Source of the DNA: Heterohyrax brucei
Lineage: Eukaryota; Chordata; Mammalia; Hyracoidea; Procaviidae
Length of the DNA stretch: 64,000 bases
Direction of reading: 5' to 3'
Assembly (NCBI GenBank): GCA_028571685.1
Contig: CM053140.1
Location: 24,719,501-24,783,500 of the forward strand
Shown: positions 20,819 to 32,462 of the stretch, one piece after another
Numbering within the stretch: the stretch's first letter is position 1
How the letters are laid out: every line of letters begins with the position of its first letter
The notes under the pieces: generated by a model
What the model was told of the DNA's origin: nothing
Seen by the model: only the letters and a program-made list of their open reading frames with translations
Databases searched by the model: none
Made by a program: the position numbers and the translations under genes

Positions 20819-20929
20819 AGAAGGAAAGAATGTCAGTTTAAAAATAGGGAAATAAGACTGAAATAAATGTAAAAGGAAAGGGAAAGAAAAGATTACATGA
20901 AATTCTGGAAGAGAATGATGGGGACTAGA

Positions 20930-21180
20930 CTAGGAACTGGGTGCTGACAGTGTTACAGTACCAGAATGTCCATGAAAAACACACTAGAAATACCCAACTA
21001 AATAGCTGTTTGAAATATTAATGGCAGGAAAGAATTCATACCCTACACTATCAATTCACAAATGTATGTAAACAAAAAGTGAAAACACACATTAAAATTT
21101 AACGGAATTTAAACAAATGCTTTCCTTTTTTTTTTTCTTTCAAAATCTAACCAGTTTTGTGAAAGTTTTGGCACAGATAA
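20930..21180. repeat. Segmental duplication block (copy 1)
   Basis: GGGTGCTGACAGTGTTACAGTA (20939) corresponds to TGGGTGCTGGCAACATTACAG (54832). It sits just before an L1 that is also shared between the units. Confidence 0.65.
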
Positions 21181-22135
21181 CAATGATTTAAAAAAATTAA
21201 TGAAATGCTAGTAAATTATAAAAAAAATTTAAGGAAGAAACGTTACCAATTCTCTGTATCTTCCCCCCCCCCCCCAAAAGAGACACAGACAAAGAGAAGC
21301 AGAAGTAACACTTCCTAACTCATTCTGGGAGGCCAGAATTAATACCATAGAGCATTAGTACCACAGAAATGTAAAGACATAAGAAAGCAAAACTACAGAC
21401 GAGTATTCTCATGTACATAGATACAAAATTCTTAAAGAATATCAGCAAACTGAACCCAACAAAATATTTTTAGAAATGATACACCAATTAGAATTTAGTC
21501 CAGGTATGTAAAGGTGGTCCAATATTAAAAAAATTCAATGCAATGATGGTCCAAAATTCAAAAATCAACAAACTAAAGAGGAAAAAAATCACTTGATCAT
21601 ATCGATTGATGTAGAAAATAATTAGACTAACTCCAACACTTATTAATGATAAAAACTCTCAGTGAAATAGAAACAGAAGGGCACTTCCTAAACTTGGAAG
21701 TCCCTGGTATACAAATGGTTAACTTACTTGGCTGCTAACCAAAAAGTTGAAGGTTTAAGTCTTCCCAGAGAGGACTTAGAAGAAAGGTCTGATGAACTAT
21801 TTCCAAAACACTGTTATTAGAAACTGTATAGAGTGTAGTTCGACTCTGACACACGTGATCACTGTAAATGGGAGTTGACTTGAGTGTAACTGATTTATCC
21901 TAAACTTGATATAAAGCCCATCTACAGAAAAACCCACAGCTAACATTACAGTTAACGATGAAAAAAAAAGCCAGACATATTCTCCCTAAGATCAAAGCAA
22001 ATCAAAGATGCTCTGTTTGACCATTTCTGTTCAACATCATGTTGGAGGTCAAGGCTAGGGAAATAAGACAAAAAAAGGAAATAAAAGGCACATAGGTTGG
22101 AGCCAAAGACATTAAATTGTTTTTGTTCAGAGATG
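21180..22135 (+). mobile_element. Old L1 fragment shared between duplication units
   Basis: Sense L1 ORF2 sequence includes GCAAAACTACAGACGAGTAT (21388), TATCGATTGATGTAGAAAATA (21599, the DVEKAF region) and CAACATCATGTTGGAGGTCAAG (22032). Its 5' junction, just before ATGAAATGCTAGTAAATT (21200), matches that of the L1 at 55155. A SINE interrupts it at 21702-21895. A 13-base poly(C) tract lies at 21263-21275. Confidence 0.8.
21702..21895 (+). mobile_element. AfroSINE subtype inserted in L1
   Basis: The copy runs from GTCCCTGGTATACAAATGGT through CTAACCAAAAAGTTGAAGG to the RTE-like end ATGGGAGTTGACTTGAG. A target duplication TCCTAAACTTG flanks it, at about 21690-21700 and 21898-21908. Confidence 0.8.
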
Positions 22136-22259
22136 ATATTCTTGTCTATGTAGAAAATAAACATAAGTCCATTCTGATACAAATGATTGAATGAGTAAAT
22201 AAATGAGAAGAGACTGTTTTGTGCAGAAGAATTAGTTAGTTTATGTAGATGTTCAGCTT

Positions 22260-22437
22260 TCCAGGAGCGGAGCATAGCTCTTTACTCTTGAAGTGTGGGT
22301 TCCACAATTATTTTCTTGTAAAGAGCACAGTGGGGAAAGAGAAAAAAGGAGTAACTTTATTGTGTAGAAATAAGTAGCATCTCAGCCAGATCATGAGAGT
22401 TAACATCAACAATAATAAGTCATATTGATAGTTTGCA
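22260..22437. repeat. Segmental duplication block (copy 1)
   Basis: AAGAGCACAGTGGGGAAAGAG and GGAGTAACTTTATTGTG (22321-22362) match the series GAAGAGTACAGGATGGAAAG and AGAGTAACTTTACAATGG (58944-58987). No gene is seen. Confidence 0.65.
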
Positions 22438-22866
22438 TCTGCTACAGATTAAATTGTGCCCACCAGAATAAATCTTAACACTAGGTACCTGTGAACATGA
22501 ACTTGTTTGGAAAAAGGATCTTTGAAGATGTTATCAAGTAAATTAAAGTTAGATCATAAAAGTATAAGATGGGATCTAATCTCATCTGAGTGGTATTCTT
22601 GTAGCAGAGAATCAGAGATAGAACGACGAAGGCCGTGTGAAGATACATGAGTATCTACGAGCCAAGGAATATCTGGATCTACAAGAAGATGAGAAAGATA
22701 CACACACAAAAAGAAAGGTCTTCCCATCAGAGTCTTTGGAGAGAATATGGTCTTATCGACACCCAGAAGGCAGATGACTGTAATCCAAAACTGTGCAACA
22801 ACACATTTCTGTTGTGAAAGCTTCCCACTTTGTGGTAATTTTCTATAGCAGCCTTAGCAAACAAAG
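22438..22866 (+). mobile_element. Solo LTR, ERVL-MaLR (MLT1/MST)-like
   Basis: It starts TGCTACAGATTAAATTGTGC and includes GAACTTGTTTGGAAAAAGGA and CAGAGATAGAACGACGAAGGC. It ends with AATTTTCTATAGCAGCC and TTAGCAAACAAAG. This order matches the known MaLR LTR pattern (a TGAATTGTGTCCCC-like start and a TACRGCAGCCYTAGCAAAC-like end). The subfamily is not determined. Confidence 0.65.
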
Positions 22867-22913
22867 ACAACTGCTCTTGGTACGATGTGATAAAAGTGAC
22901 ACTATTCTTTTAC

Positions 22914-23068
22914 TGGAGCTCTGGTAGCATGGTGGTTAAGAGCTCAGGCTGCTAACCAATGGCTTGTCAGTTCAAATTTACCAGCCACCCCTTGGAAATC
23001 CTATGGGGCAGTTCTACCTTGTTCTATAGGGTCACTACAAGTTAGAATCAACTCCACAGCAATGAGGA
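22914..23068 (+). mobile_element. AfroSINE
   Basis: GGAGCTCTGGTAGCATGGTGG, CTGCTAACCAATGGCTTGTC, CCTATGGGGCAGTTCTACCTT and GGGTCACTACAAGTTAGAATC give the full SINE order in plus orientation. Confidence 0.85.
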
Positions 23069-23069
23069 T

Positions 23070-23222
23070 TTCTCTGTGATCTTCCTTCCCAAAACACATA
23101 AGCAGAGACTGATTATAAGAAACACATCAGACAAATGCCAGCTGGAGGACATTTAACAACTCCTCAAAACATGACAATCTTGGAGCCCTGAACATCAAAA
23201 GACAAAGTTAAGAAGTCTACTG
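23070..23222. repeat. Segmental duplication block (copy 1), left flank of the nested stack
   Basis: GATCTTCCTTCCCAAAACAC, CAGACAAATGCCAGCTGGAG and CTCCTCAAAAC (23078-23172) match 59105-59215. The right-hand continuation reappears near 36225, so the intervening 13 kb is insertion. Confidence 0.65.
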
Positions 23223-25690
23223 AGCAGTAGGGAGAGCAAGAGGCAGTGGAGATTTGCCAGACCTGACCTGGCCAGCGTCAGCTGAGGCAAGCGGTGGCAA
23301 TCCAGACACATTATCCACATCTGAAGAAATCAGATGGTGGAAAGTCTGTTCAAACCTCCAGAACCAGGGAAACAGCACTCAGCTGGTGAAAGTTAAGCAC
23401 AAGCATCCGATATACCAAGTGGGATAAAAAATGTTTTCCATCCTCTGGGAAGTACCTCTTCTCTGGGTACCTGTCTCTTCCCCACTCTGCTTATGTCCTG
23501 TCTGGCCTCAGCAATTGCTGCATCCACTGGATCACAGGTAGCTCTGTTAAGCACCCAGAGCCATTCTCTCAGCTTTAGAGAGGGAACAACTTAACAGGAA
23601 AAAATTATCTGCTGGGTCCCCTAAGCTGGAACCTCAGTGCAGGCACTGTCCCTTTGCCTAGGCACAGGCGTAAGGGGGTCCATGGACTTTGAATGACTTT
23701 CACCCTTGCCTAGGTCTGTGTGGGGTTATTTCTATACCGTAGGCCCTTATTAGCACAGTAGAAACCCTGGTGGCATAGTGGGTTAAGTGCTACCTCTGCT
23801 AACCAAAAGGTTGGCAGTTCAAATCTGCCAGGCCCTCCTTGGAAGCTCTATGGGGCAGTTCTACTCTGACCTCTAGGGTTGCTACGAGTTGGACCCGACT
23901 TGATGGCAGTGGGCTTTTTTATTAGCATAGTACAACAGGTTATATATCTGAAGCCTATTTTCAACTGCAACAGCTAAGAAGAAGTGACAGATTTGTGACA
24001 TTCAACACTGCCCTGACCATTAAGCAGGGTACTCACCTGCTTATATAAAGATCCTGAGGACTGATGGTTACACCTACTTCACCTAGCCACCCATGATCGG
24101 GGTTCAAGAGTAAGTGGTGCTTTCTAGTTCTTACAGACAACAGCACTGGGTGCCCAAAGTCTGTCTGCAAAACCCACCCACTCACCATCTTCTAGGGAAC
24201 AAGAACTTGCCTTCCATCCAGACACGCAGGGATAGCTGTCAGCCCGCAAACTTCCTCAACACATAACTCAACTATTGCAGCTGGGTACCTATGTGTACTT
24301 TAACCTCACCTATGTAGCCCTGCCCCTCCAGGACTGTAGATAAGAGCCTGTACCACACACTCAGTGAGCAAAGACTTGGACACTTAAGTTGAATCCTCAC
24401 AATAAAAGCAAATAGATGCTTGGGCTCACATACCTAGTAACAGCTCTAGCCACCTGGAGACAGGGTGTGAGAGCTGCAAAGATGCCAGTAATCAGAACAG
24501 TTAACATCACCAGTCTATTTGGGCATATCAAAACAAAACAAAACAGGAAGCCAGGAAACACTAAACTCACACTTATTAATAATTATTTTGAATGTAAATG
24601 GACTAAATGCACGAATAAAGAGACACAGAGTGCCGGAATGGATTAAAACACATACAGACAGAGACTATATACTGCCTACAAGAGACATATCTTAGACTCA
24701 AAGACACAAATGAAAACTTAAAGGATAAGTAAGGACACAGTATAATAATTAAAGGGTCAATACACCTGGACGACATAACATAATAAATATTTATGCACCT
24801 AAAGGTAGGGCTCCAAATACACAAAACACAGCACAGCATGAAAAAGAGAAACAGACAGCTCTACAATAATACTAAGAAACTTCAAGACACAACTTAGAGT
24901 CAAGGCCAGAACATCCAGAAGGAAGCTCAGTAAAGCTCATGGAAGATCTAAATGACACAATCAACCAACTTGATCTTGTAGACAAATACAGAACATTTTA
25001 CCCAACAACAGCCAAGTATATTTTCTCCTTCTAACCATGAAATATTCTCCAGAAGAAACCATACATTAGGCCATAAAGCAAGTCTTAACAGAATCCAGAA
25101 CATCAAAATGTTACAAAGCATCTTTTCTGATTACAAACCCCTAAAAGTAGAAATCAATTACTGAAAAAACAAGGGGAAAAAACCCCAAATACGTGGGAAC
25201 TGAGCAACAGCTTGCTCAAAAACTACTGAGTTATAGAAGATATTAATTACAGATTAAAGAAATTTACAGAATCAAATGAGAATGAAAACACATCATATGA
25301 GAACTTTTGGGACACAGCAAAAGCAGAGCTCAGAAGTCAATTTATAGCAATAAATGCACACATCCAAAAGAAACAAAAAGCCAAAATGAAAACGTTAACC
25401 CTACAATTAGAACAAATAGAAAGAAAGTGGCAAAAGAAGCCCTCAGGCAACAGAAAAAGGAAATAATAAAGATTAGAGGAGGAACAAATGAAATAGAGAA
25501 TAGAAAAACAATTGAAAGAGTCAACAAGACCAAAAGCTGATTCTTTGAAAAGATCAACAAAATCAATAATCTGCTGGTCAAAATTACAAAGGAAAAACAG
25601 GAAATAACTTGAAAAAGAAATGAAATGTGCAATGCCACAATAGCCCCAACTGAAATTAAAAAAATCATACTAGAATGCTATGAAAAACTG
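23223..25690 (+). mobile_element. Host L1, 5' part (before the RTE insertion)
   Basis: The left portion up to about 24440 looks like L1 5'/inter-ORF sequence (GCCACCTGGAGACAGGGTGTG at 24447). ORF2 remnants follow from about 24550: TTGAATGTAAATGGACTAAA, CTGCCTACAAGAGACATATC (QETYL region) and CACATCATATGAGAACTTTTGG. A 77-codon frame at 25307-25540 covers part of the region after the endonuclease. It stops at GCTATGAAAAACTG, where the RTE enters, and resumes at 32463. It is heavily mutated. Confidence 0.75.
23761..23918 (+). mobile_element. AfroSINE inserted in host L1
   Basis: GAAACCCTGGTGGCATAGTG to GTTGGACCCGACTTGATGGC is a well-preserved copy. Target duplications TTATTAGCACAGTA (23747) and TTATTAGCATAGTA (23920) flank it. 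Confidence 0.9.
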
Positions 25691-28270
25691 TTGCTGTTGT
25701 CAGTTCCTACTCACAGAGACCCCATGAACAACGAAAAACTGCCCAGTCTTGCACCATGTCCACAATCATTTTTATGCTTAAGCCCATTGTTGTGGCCACT
25801 GTGTCAATCCATTTCTTCGAGGGTCTTCCTCTTTTTTGCTGACCCTCCACTACCAAGCATGATGTCCTTCTCCAGGGGCTGATCCTTCCTGAAACATGTC
25901 CAAAGTATGTAAGATGCAGTCTTGCCATCTTTGCTTCCAAGGAGCACTCAGGCTGTACTTCTTTTAGAACAGATCTGTTTGTTCTTTGGGTGGTCCACGG
26001 TACATTCAACATTCTTCTCCAATACCATAATTCAAAGGCATCAGTTCTTCTGTCTTCTTTGTTCATTGCCCAGCTTTTGCATGCATATGATATGACTGGA
26101 AATACCACGGCTTGGGTCAGGCACACTTTAATCTTCAAGGTGACATCTTCTGAATATTTTAAAGAGGTCTTTTGAAAAAGATTTTCCCAATGCAATGCAT
26201 CTTTTGATTTCTTGACTGCTGCTTCCTTGGGCATTGATCATGGACCCAGGTAAAACGAAATCCTTGACAACCTCAATCTTTTCTCCACTTACGACAATGT
26301 TGCTTACCAGTCCAATTGTGCGGATTTTTGTTTTCCTCATGTTGAGGTGCAATCCATACTGAAGGCTGTGGTCCTTGATCTTCAGCAGTAAGTGTCTCAA
26401 ATCTTTTTCACTTCCGGCAAGTAAGGTGGTGTCATCTGCATAACGCAGGTTGTTAATGAGTCGTCCTCCAATCCTGATGCCTCATTCTTCTTCATAAAAT
26501 CCAGCTTCTAGGATTATTCGCTATGCATACAGATTAAAAAGGTACAGTGAAAAGGTAGAACCCTGACACACGTCTTTCCTGACATTAAACCATGCAGTGT
26601 CCCCTTGTTCTGTTCTCACAACTGCCTCTTGATCCATATACAGATTCCTTAAGTGAACAATTAGGTGTTCTGGAATTCCCATTCTTTGCAACGCTAGCCA
26701 TAATTTAGTATGATCCACATAGTTGAATGCTTTTGCATAGTCAATGAAATACAAGTGAACAACTTTCTGGTATTCTGTGCTTTCAGCCAAGATCAATCTG
26801 ACATCAGCAATGCTATCCCTGGTTCCACAACCTCTTCTGAATCCAGCTTGAATTTCTGGCAGTTCCTTGTCAATATATGGTTGCAGTCGCTTTTGTACAA
26901 TCTTGAGCAGAATTTTACTTGGGTGTGATATCAGTGATATTGTTCGGTAATTTTCACATTTGGTTGGATCACCTTTCTTTGGAATGGATATAAATATGGG
27001 TCTCTTGCAGTCAGTTGGCCAGGTATCTGTCCTCCAAATATCTTGACATAGATGAGTGAGCACTTCTACTGTTGCATCTGTTTCTTAAAACATCTAAGTA
27101 GATAATATTGCATCAATTCCTGGAGCCTTGTTTTTTGCCAATGCCTTCAACGCAGCTTTGACTTCTTCCTTTAGTACCATTGGTTCCTGACGATATGTTA
27201 CCTCTTCATGTGGCTGAACATTGACCAGTTCTTTCTGGTATAACGGCTCTGTGTATTCCCTCCATCTTGTTGGAATGCTCCCTGAGTCGTTTAATAGTTT
27301 CCCTGTGGAATCTTTCACTATTGCAACTCGAGGCTTGATTTTTTTTTCTCTAGTTCTTTCAGCTTCAGAAATGCAGAATGTGTTCTTTCCTTTTGGTTTT
27401 CCATTTCTAGCTCTTTGTACATGTCACTATAATACTTTGTCTTCTCGAGCTGCACTTTGAAATCTTCTGTTTAGATCTTTTACTTTACCATTCTTTCCTT
27501 TTACTTTAGCTGCTTGATGTTTGACAGCAAATTTTACAGTCTCTTCTGACATCCGATTTGGTCTTTTCTTTCTTTCCTGTCTTTTAAGTGACCTCTTGAT
27601 CTCTTCGTGGATGATGTCTTTGATGTCATTCCACAGTTCATTTGATCTTCAGTCATTTGTGGTCAACACACCAAATATCTTCTTGAGATGGTCTTGAAAT
27701 TCAGGAGGGATGTATTCAAAGTTTTACTTTGGCTCTTGTGGACTTGTTCTAATTTTCTTCAGTTTCAATTTGGATTTGTATAATGAGCAGTTGATGATCT
27801 GTGCCTCAGTCAGCACCTGGTCTTGTTCTGACTGCTGATATGGAGGTTTCCATTGTTTTTTTTCCAAAGATGTAGTCAATTTGGTTCCGGTGTATTCCAT
27901 CTGATGAAGCCCCTGTGTATAGTCATCATTTGTGTTGGTTTAAAAAGGTATTTGTAATGAAAAAGTCATTGGCCTTGCAAAATTCTATCATGCAATCTCC
28001 AGCATTATTTCTATCAGCAAAGCCATATTTTCCAACTACCAGTCCTTCTTCTTTGTTTCCAACTTTTGCATTCCAGTCACCAGTAATTATCAATGCATCC
28101 TGACTACATGTTCATAAATTTCAGACTGCAGAAGCTGGTAAAAATCTTCAGTCTCTTCATCTTTGGCCTTAGAGGTTGGTGCATAAATCTGAATAATAGT
28201 TGTATTAACTGGCCTTGCTTGTAGGCATATGGATATTATCCTATTACTGACAACATGGTACTTCAGGACA
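25691..28270 (-). mobile_element. RTE LINE (near full length), 3' part
   Basis: The antisense RTE enters the host L1 at 25691 (TGTTGCTGTTGTCAGTTCC). Broken frames encode the C-terminal RT domain (25707-26234), the RT palm (26521-27063, with FIDYAKAFNYVDH) and the linker (27094-27318). The endonuclease end is at 28090-28270. It is interrupted at 28270/28271 by an L1 and continues at 31855-32462. Total RTE length is about 3.2 kb, close to a complete element, but frameshifts disable it. Confidence 0.9.
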
Positions 28271-29466
28271 ACTCTCTTCTCATTTCTAATTTGGGTTATT
28301 TGTTTCCTTTCCTGCTTTTCTTTAGTAAGTTTAGCCAGCGGTTTATCAATTTTGTTGATCTTTTCAAAAAACCAGCTTTTGGTCTTTTCAATTTTTTCAA
28401 TTGTTTTTCTATTCTCTAATTCATTTAGCTCTGCTCTAATCTTTATGATCTCCTTTCTTCCGGTGCCCGAGGGGTTCCTCTGTTGTTCTCTTTCTACTTG
28501 TTCAAGCTGTAGAGTTAGTTCCTTGATTTGGTTTCTTTCTTCCTTCCCGATGTGTGCATTTATGGAGATAAAGAGACCTCTGAGCACTGCTTTGGCTGTA
28601 TCCCATAGGTTCTGGTAGGAAGTGTTTTCGTTCTCATTGGAATCCATGAATTTCTTTAATCGATCCCTGATTTCCTCTATAACCCATGTTTTTTTGAGCA
28701 AGATGTTGTTCAGTTTCCAAGAGTTCCATTTTCTATCTCTGTTTTTTCTGCTATTGATTTCAACTTTTATGGCTTTATGATCTGAGAAGATGCTTTGCAG
28801 TAATTCAATGGCATGGATTTTGTTGAGCATTGCATTATGGCCTATCACGTGGTCAATTCTGGAGAATGTTCCATGTGCGCTGGAGAAGAAGGTGTAGTTG
28901 TCTGCTGATGGGTGGAAAGTTCTGTATATATCAATTAGATTTAGTTGGTTAATTGTGTCAATGAGGTCTTCTGTATCTTTACTGAGGTTTTTTCTAGATG
29001 ATCTATCTAGTAATGAGAGTGGAGTATTAAAGTCTCCCACTATTATTGTGGAGTAATCTAACTCTCTTTTGAGCATAGTCAGTGTTTCTTCGACATATTT
29101 AGGTGCTCTGACATTAGGTGCATAAATGTTTAATATAGTTAAGTCCTGCTTGTGTACTGAACCTTTCAGCAGTAAATAGTGTCCATCTTTGTCCACAATG
29201 GTGGATTTGACATTAAAGTTGATTTTGTCTGAGATTAGAATTGCCACCCCTGCTCTTCTTTGTTCATTGTTAGCTTGATATATATTCTTCCAACCTTTAA
29301 TTTTCAGTTTGTTCCTGTCTTTAGGTCTCAAGTGAGTTTCTTGTAGACAACATATGGATGGGTCGTGTCTTTTGATCCAAGATGACACTCGGTGTCTCTT
29401 TACTGGAGCATTCAGTCCATTCACATTCAATGTAATTATTGGTAGGTATGTGTTCACTGCTGCCAT
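28090..29466 (-). pseudogene. Chimeric frame: L1 ORF2 endonuclease fused to RTE endonuclease end
   Basis: A 458-codon open frame starts at the L1 ORF2 ATG (29466). Residues 1 to about 235 form an APE-type endonuclease with its motifs present: NVNGLN, QETHL, IYAPN, GDFN and SDHKA. The L1 linker follows up to about residue 398 (QITQIRNEK). The last 60 residues are RTE endonuclease sequence (SNRIISICLQARPVNTTIIQ, IYAPTSKAKDEE) in frame and in the same orientation, across the L1/RTE junction at 28270. The L1 reverse transcriptase is absent. Such a protein could at most be a nicking domain; expression is unknown. Confidence 0.85.
28257..28270. repeat. Target site duplication of the inner L1, copy at its 3' end
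   Basis: GGTACTTCAGGACA here is identical to 31841-31854. Deleting the intervening 3570 bases plus one copy restores a continuous RTE. Confidence 0.9.
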
Positions 29467-31840
29467 TGTGATATGTTTATTTTTATGTTGATGTTTTCTC
29501 TGTTGTTCTTATTAGTCTGTTCTGAGACACTCTTTTGTGAGTTGATTTTTCACCTTTTTCAGAGCTGGTTTTATAGTTGTTGAGACTCGTGTGTTAGATT
29601 TCTTGAAATGGTATGATACATCTTTGTTGTGCTTTACAGCTGCCCCTATGAACCCCCTTAATAAACTATTTATAAACTCAATTTTAATTACTACCAGTCT
29701 GGTCATCTTCCTCTCCATCTGGAAGGACTATAACGACTGTAGTACATCCCTCTTTTACTATGATGACACCATAGTTTTCATAATGATCACTGGATTGCTT
29801 CTTTCCAAATCAAAGCTGTGATTTACTTTGGAGCCCTCCCTAAATGAGTATTGAGTAGTGTGTCGTTCTAAAATATAAAGTTAGTGGTTTCGTTCTTCTA
29901 AGCCAAAGCCAAGAACTTTGTTCAGTATTTCTTGTAGTTTGGGTTTGGTTTTTACAAAGTCTCTGAGTTTCTGTTTATCTGGAAATGTCTTAATTTCATT
30001 TTCATGTTTGAAAGACAGTTTTGCAGGATATATAATTCTTGGTTGGAAGTTCTTCTCCTTCAAGACTTTGAATGTGTCATGCCACTGTCTCCGTGCCAGC
30101 ATGGTTTCTGCTGAGAAATCTGACGAGAGCCTACAGGGTTTCCCTCTGAATGTTAGCTTTGCCTTGAGTCTTGCTGCCTTTAAGAGTTGCTGCTTATGTT
30201 TCATTTTGTTAAGCTTGATTATAATATGTCTTGGAGTCTTTCTTTTGAGATCTATATTGGGTGGCGTACGATATGCATCTGAGATGTCTATATTCTCTTC
30301 CTTCGTGATTTCTGGGAAGTTTTCTTTCAGCAGCTCAGCAACAATACTCTCTGTGTTCTCAGATGTCTCACCCTGTTCAGGGACTCCAATTAATCGAAGG
30401 TTGTTCCTCTTAATAGAGTCCCACATGCTTCTTAATGTTTCTTCATTTTTCTTGTTTCTTTTTTCTGATTTCTGCTCATAGACACTGGCATCAGTAGCTC
30501 CATCTTCCAAGTCAGAAATTCTTTTTTCCATTTGTTCCATTCTGTTTTCTTGGGTTTGCATGGAAGCTTCTATGTCTTTGATTTTCTTCTTGATCTGTTG
30601 GATTTCAGAGTACTGGTGTTCCATCAGATCGAACAACTTGCTTCATTTTTCATTTTGTTCTGCTGCATTTTGTATAAGGTCTAGAAGGGCCCTGTATATA
30701 ATCAATTTGTATTCACTTCCTGATGCTTTCATAAAAGTTTCTTCATCTGGAAAACTCCTTGGTTGCTTTGTTTGGGAGCCTTCTGAAGCCATGAGTGATT
30801 GCTTGTATGCCACAATTGTCTGTTGCTTTTTGGGTCCCATGTGAGTATATAGAGGCTGGAAGAGGTACTGTGAGGATGGATTGCAAATGTTTCTCTAGGC
30901 TGTCTTCAAATGTAAAGCAAAAGGTATCTGACCAGTTCACAAGTCAGTTAGGTTTTCAGGTGTAGAGGTCCCTCTTCCCATCTGACAAAGTAAGCGCCAC
31001 TGTATCCAACCCCAGATGATAACAAACTAGTTCAGAATACAGCACTGCTAGTGCCCTGGTGACCTCTGCTGACAGGGCCTAGCCTTATCCAACACTGCGT
31101 CGAGTACTGGTTTTGTGATAGAAAAGCGCTCTCTTGTGGGCAGGCTCTGGCTCCCAAGCTAAGAATTAGGTCCAGCTGCGGCCACCGTACCCAAGATGGC
31201 GTCCTCCACACAGGCAGCAGACAGGGGGGCTAAAGGTGCCCAGAGGCAGCGATTCCTCTGCTTCTGTTGCAGGGCCCCCAATGTAGGCAGCACTATGCAA
31301 AATCACTACTTTTCTGACGGAGAAGCGCTGTCCCGTTTGCAGGCGCTGGCTCCCAGGCTAAGAACGAGGTCCCGCTAAAATCTCAGTACCAACATGGCGT
31401 CCCGCACCCTGACCGTGGAGTTCCGCACAAACCCCACTGAGGCAGCTACAAAACGAAAGGCTCAAAGTGGCTAGATTAACAGAGTCCCGAGCCTGGCTCT
31501 CAGAACATGGGAATTTTGCCTGCCTATCCCCTCAGCAGCGTGTCTGAGTCCAGCCGCCGAGCAAGGCCCAGCTCCACCTGCCAGCCGAGACTGAGGAAAA
31601 AAAAAGTCAAAACGGTGCGTTTACCTTCCGTCCGTGAGAGCCGGGGCTAGCCAGGAGCGGGAGTCAGCGAGAGAGAGGAGATTTTTCGCTGAATGATATA
31701 AAGTCCCAATTAACAGCTCTGTGCCGTGTCCTGAGGCTGATTAGGTACTCAGAAGGCTCTGTTTGATTGTCAGTTCAGGTCTTGGTTTCCAGAGGGATAG
31801 AAAGAGACGTGTCCTTAGTCTGCCATCTTGACTCCGCCCC
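28271..31840 (-). mobile_element. L1 with complete 5' end but missing its 3' half
   Basis: The 5' end on the minus strand is GGGGCGGAGTCAAGATGGC, the usual L1 start. About 1 kb of 5'UTR follows (30841-31840), then ORF1 (30840-29881) and the first 398 codons of ORF2. The element ends abruptly at 28271 with no poly(A). Perfect 14-base duplications flank both ends. L1 copies are normally truncated at the 5' end, so a 3' truncation between target duplications is unusual. Confidence 0.85.
29881..30840 (-). pseudogene. L1 ORF1 with one in-frame stop
   Basis: A reading frame of 319 residues encodes the L1 RNA-binding chaperone ORF1p. It starts MGPKKQQTIVAYKQ and includes a coiled coil (about residues 70-130, IKKKIKDIEASMQTQENRME), an RRM-type middle (NNLRLIGVPE) and the C-terminal domain (ARLKAKLTFRGKPCRLSSDF). 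A single TGA at 30645-30643 (after EQNEK) breaks it at codon 66. Apart from that the frame is complete, which points to a rather young element. Confidence 0.85.
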
Positions 31841-31854
31841 GGTACTTCAGGACA
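31841..31854. repeat. Target site duplication of the inner L1, copy at its 5' end
   Basis: GGTACTTCAGGACA matches 28257-28270 exactly. Confidence 0.9.
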
Positions 31855-32462
31855 GATCTTCAAATACTCTTTTTGATGAGGAACACAGCACTGTTCCTCT
31901 TCAAGTTTTCGTTCCCAGCATAGTAGACCATGTGACTGTCAGATTCAAAATGGCTAAAACCAGTTCATTTCAGCTCACTAATGCCTGGGATTTCAATGTT
32001 TATGCATTCTATTTCATTTTTGACAATTTCCAATTTTCCTAGATTCGTACTTCGTACACTCCATGTCCCGATTATTAATGGATGTTTGCAGCTGTTTCTT
32101 CTCATTATGAGTCATGCCACATCAGCAAATGAAGATCCCAGAGGCCTTACTCCATTGCGTTGTTAAGATCAACTCTACTTTGAGGAGGTAGCTCTTCCCC
32201 AATTGTCTTCTGAGTGTCTTCCAACCCGGGGGGCTCACTTTCTGGCACCATATCTGACAATGTTTGGCTGATATTTATAAGGTTTTCCCTAGCTAATTCC
32301 TTTCAGAAGTAGACTTCTGGGTCCTTCTTCCTAGTTTGTCTTAGTCTGGAAGCTCAGCTGAAACTTGCCTACCATAGGTGACCCTGCTGGTACCTAAATA
32401 CCAGTGGCATAGCTTCTGGCATCACAGCAACAAGCAAGCCTCCACTGACAGACAAGTGGGGA
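31855..32462 (-). mobile_element. RTE LINE (near full length), 5' part
   Basis: RTE sequence continues from the L1 junction (GATCTTCAAATACTC) through the start of the endonuclease coding region to the 5' untranslated part, which ends near CTGACAGACAAGTGGGG (32447-32463). The same 5' region is found in plus orientation at 53400-53945. The host L1 resumes at 32463. Confidence 0.85.

Noticed and set aside
21263-21275. Run of 13 C residues
   Set aside because: A simple homopolymer inside a decayed L1. I see no paired structure or nearby gene to give it meaning, and it may include sequencing error.
29918-30481. Plus-strand open frame of 187 codons opposite L1 ORF1
   Set aside because: It is the antisense shadow of the ORF1 frame. 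Its composition follows from the coding bias of the opposite strand.
31196-31378. GC-rich stretch with CpGs as a CpG-island promoter of a gene
   Set aside because: It lies inside the 5'UTR of the inner L1, which normally carries the L1 promoter. No gene follows outside the element.
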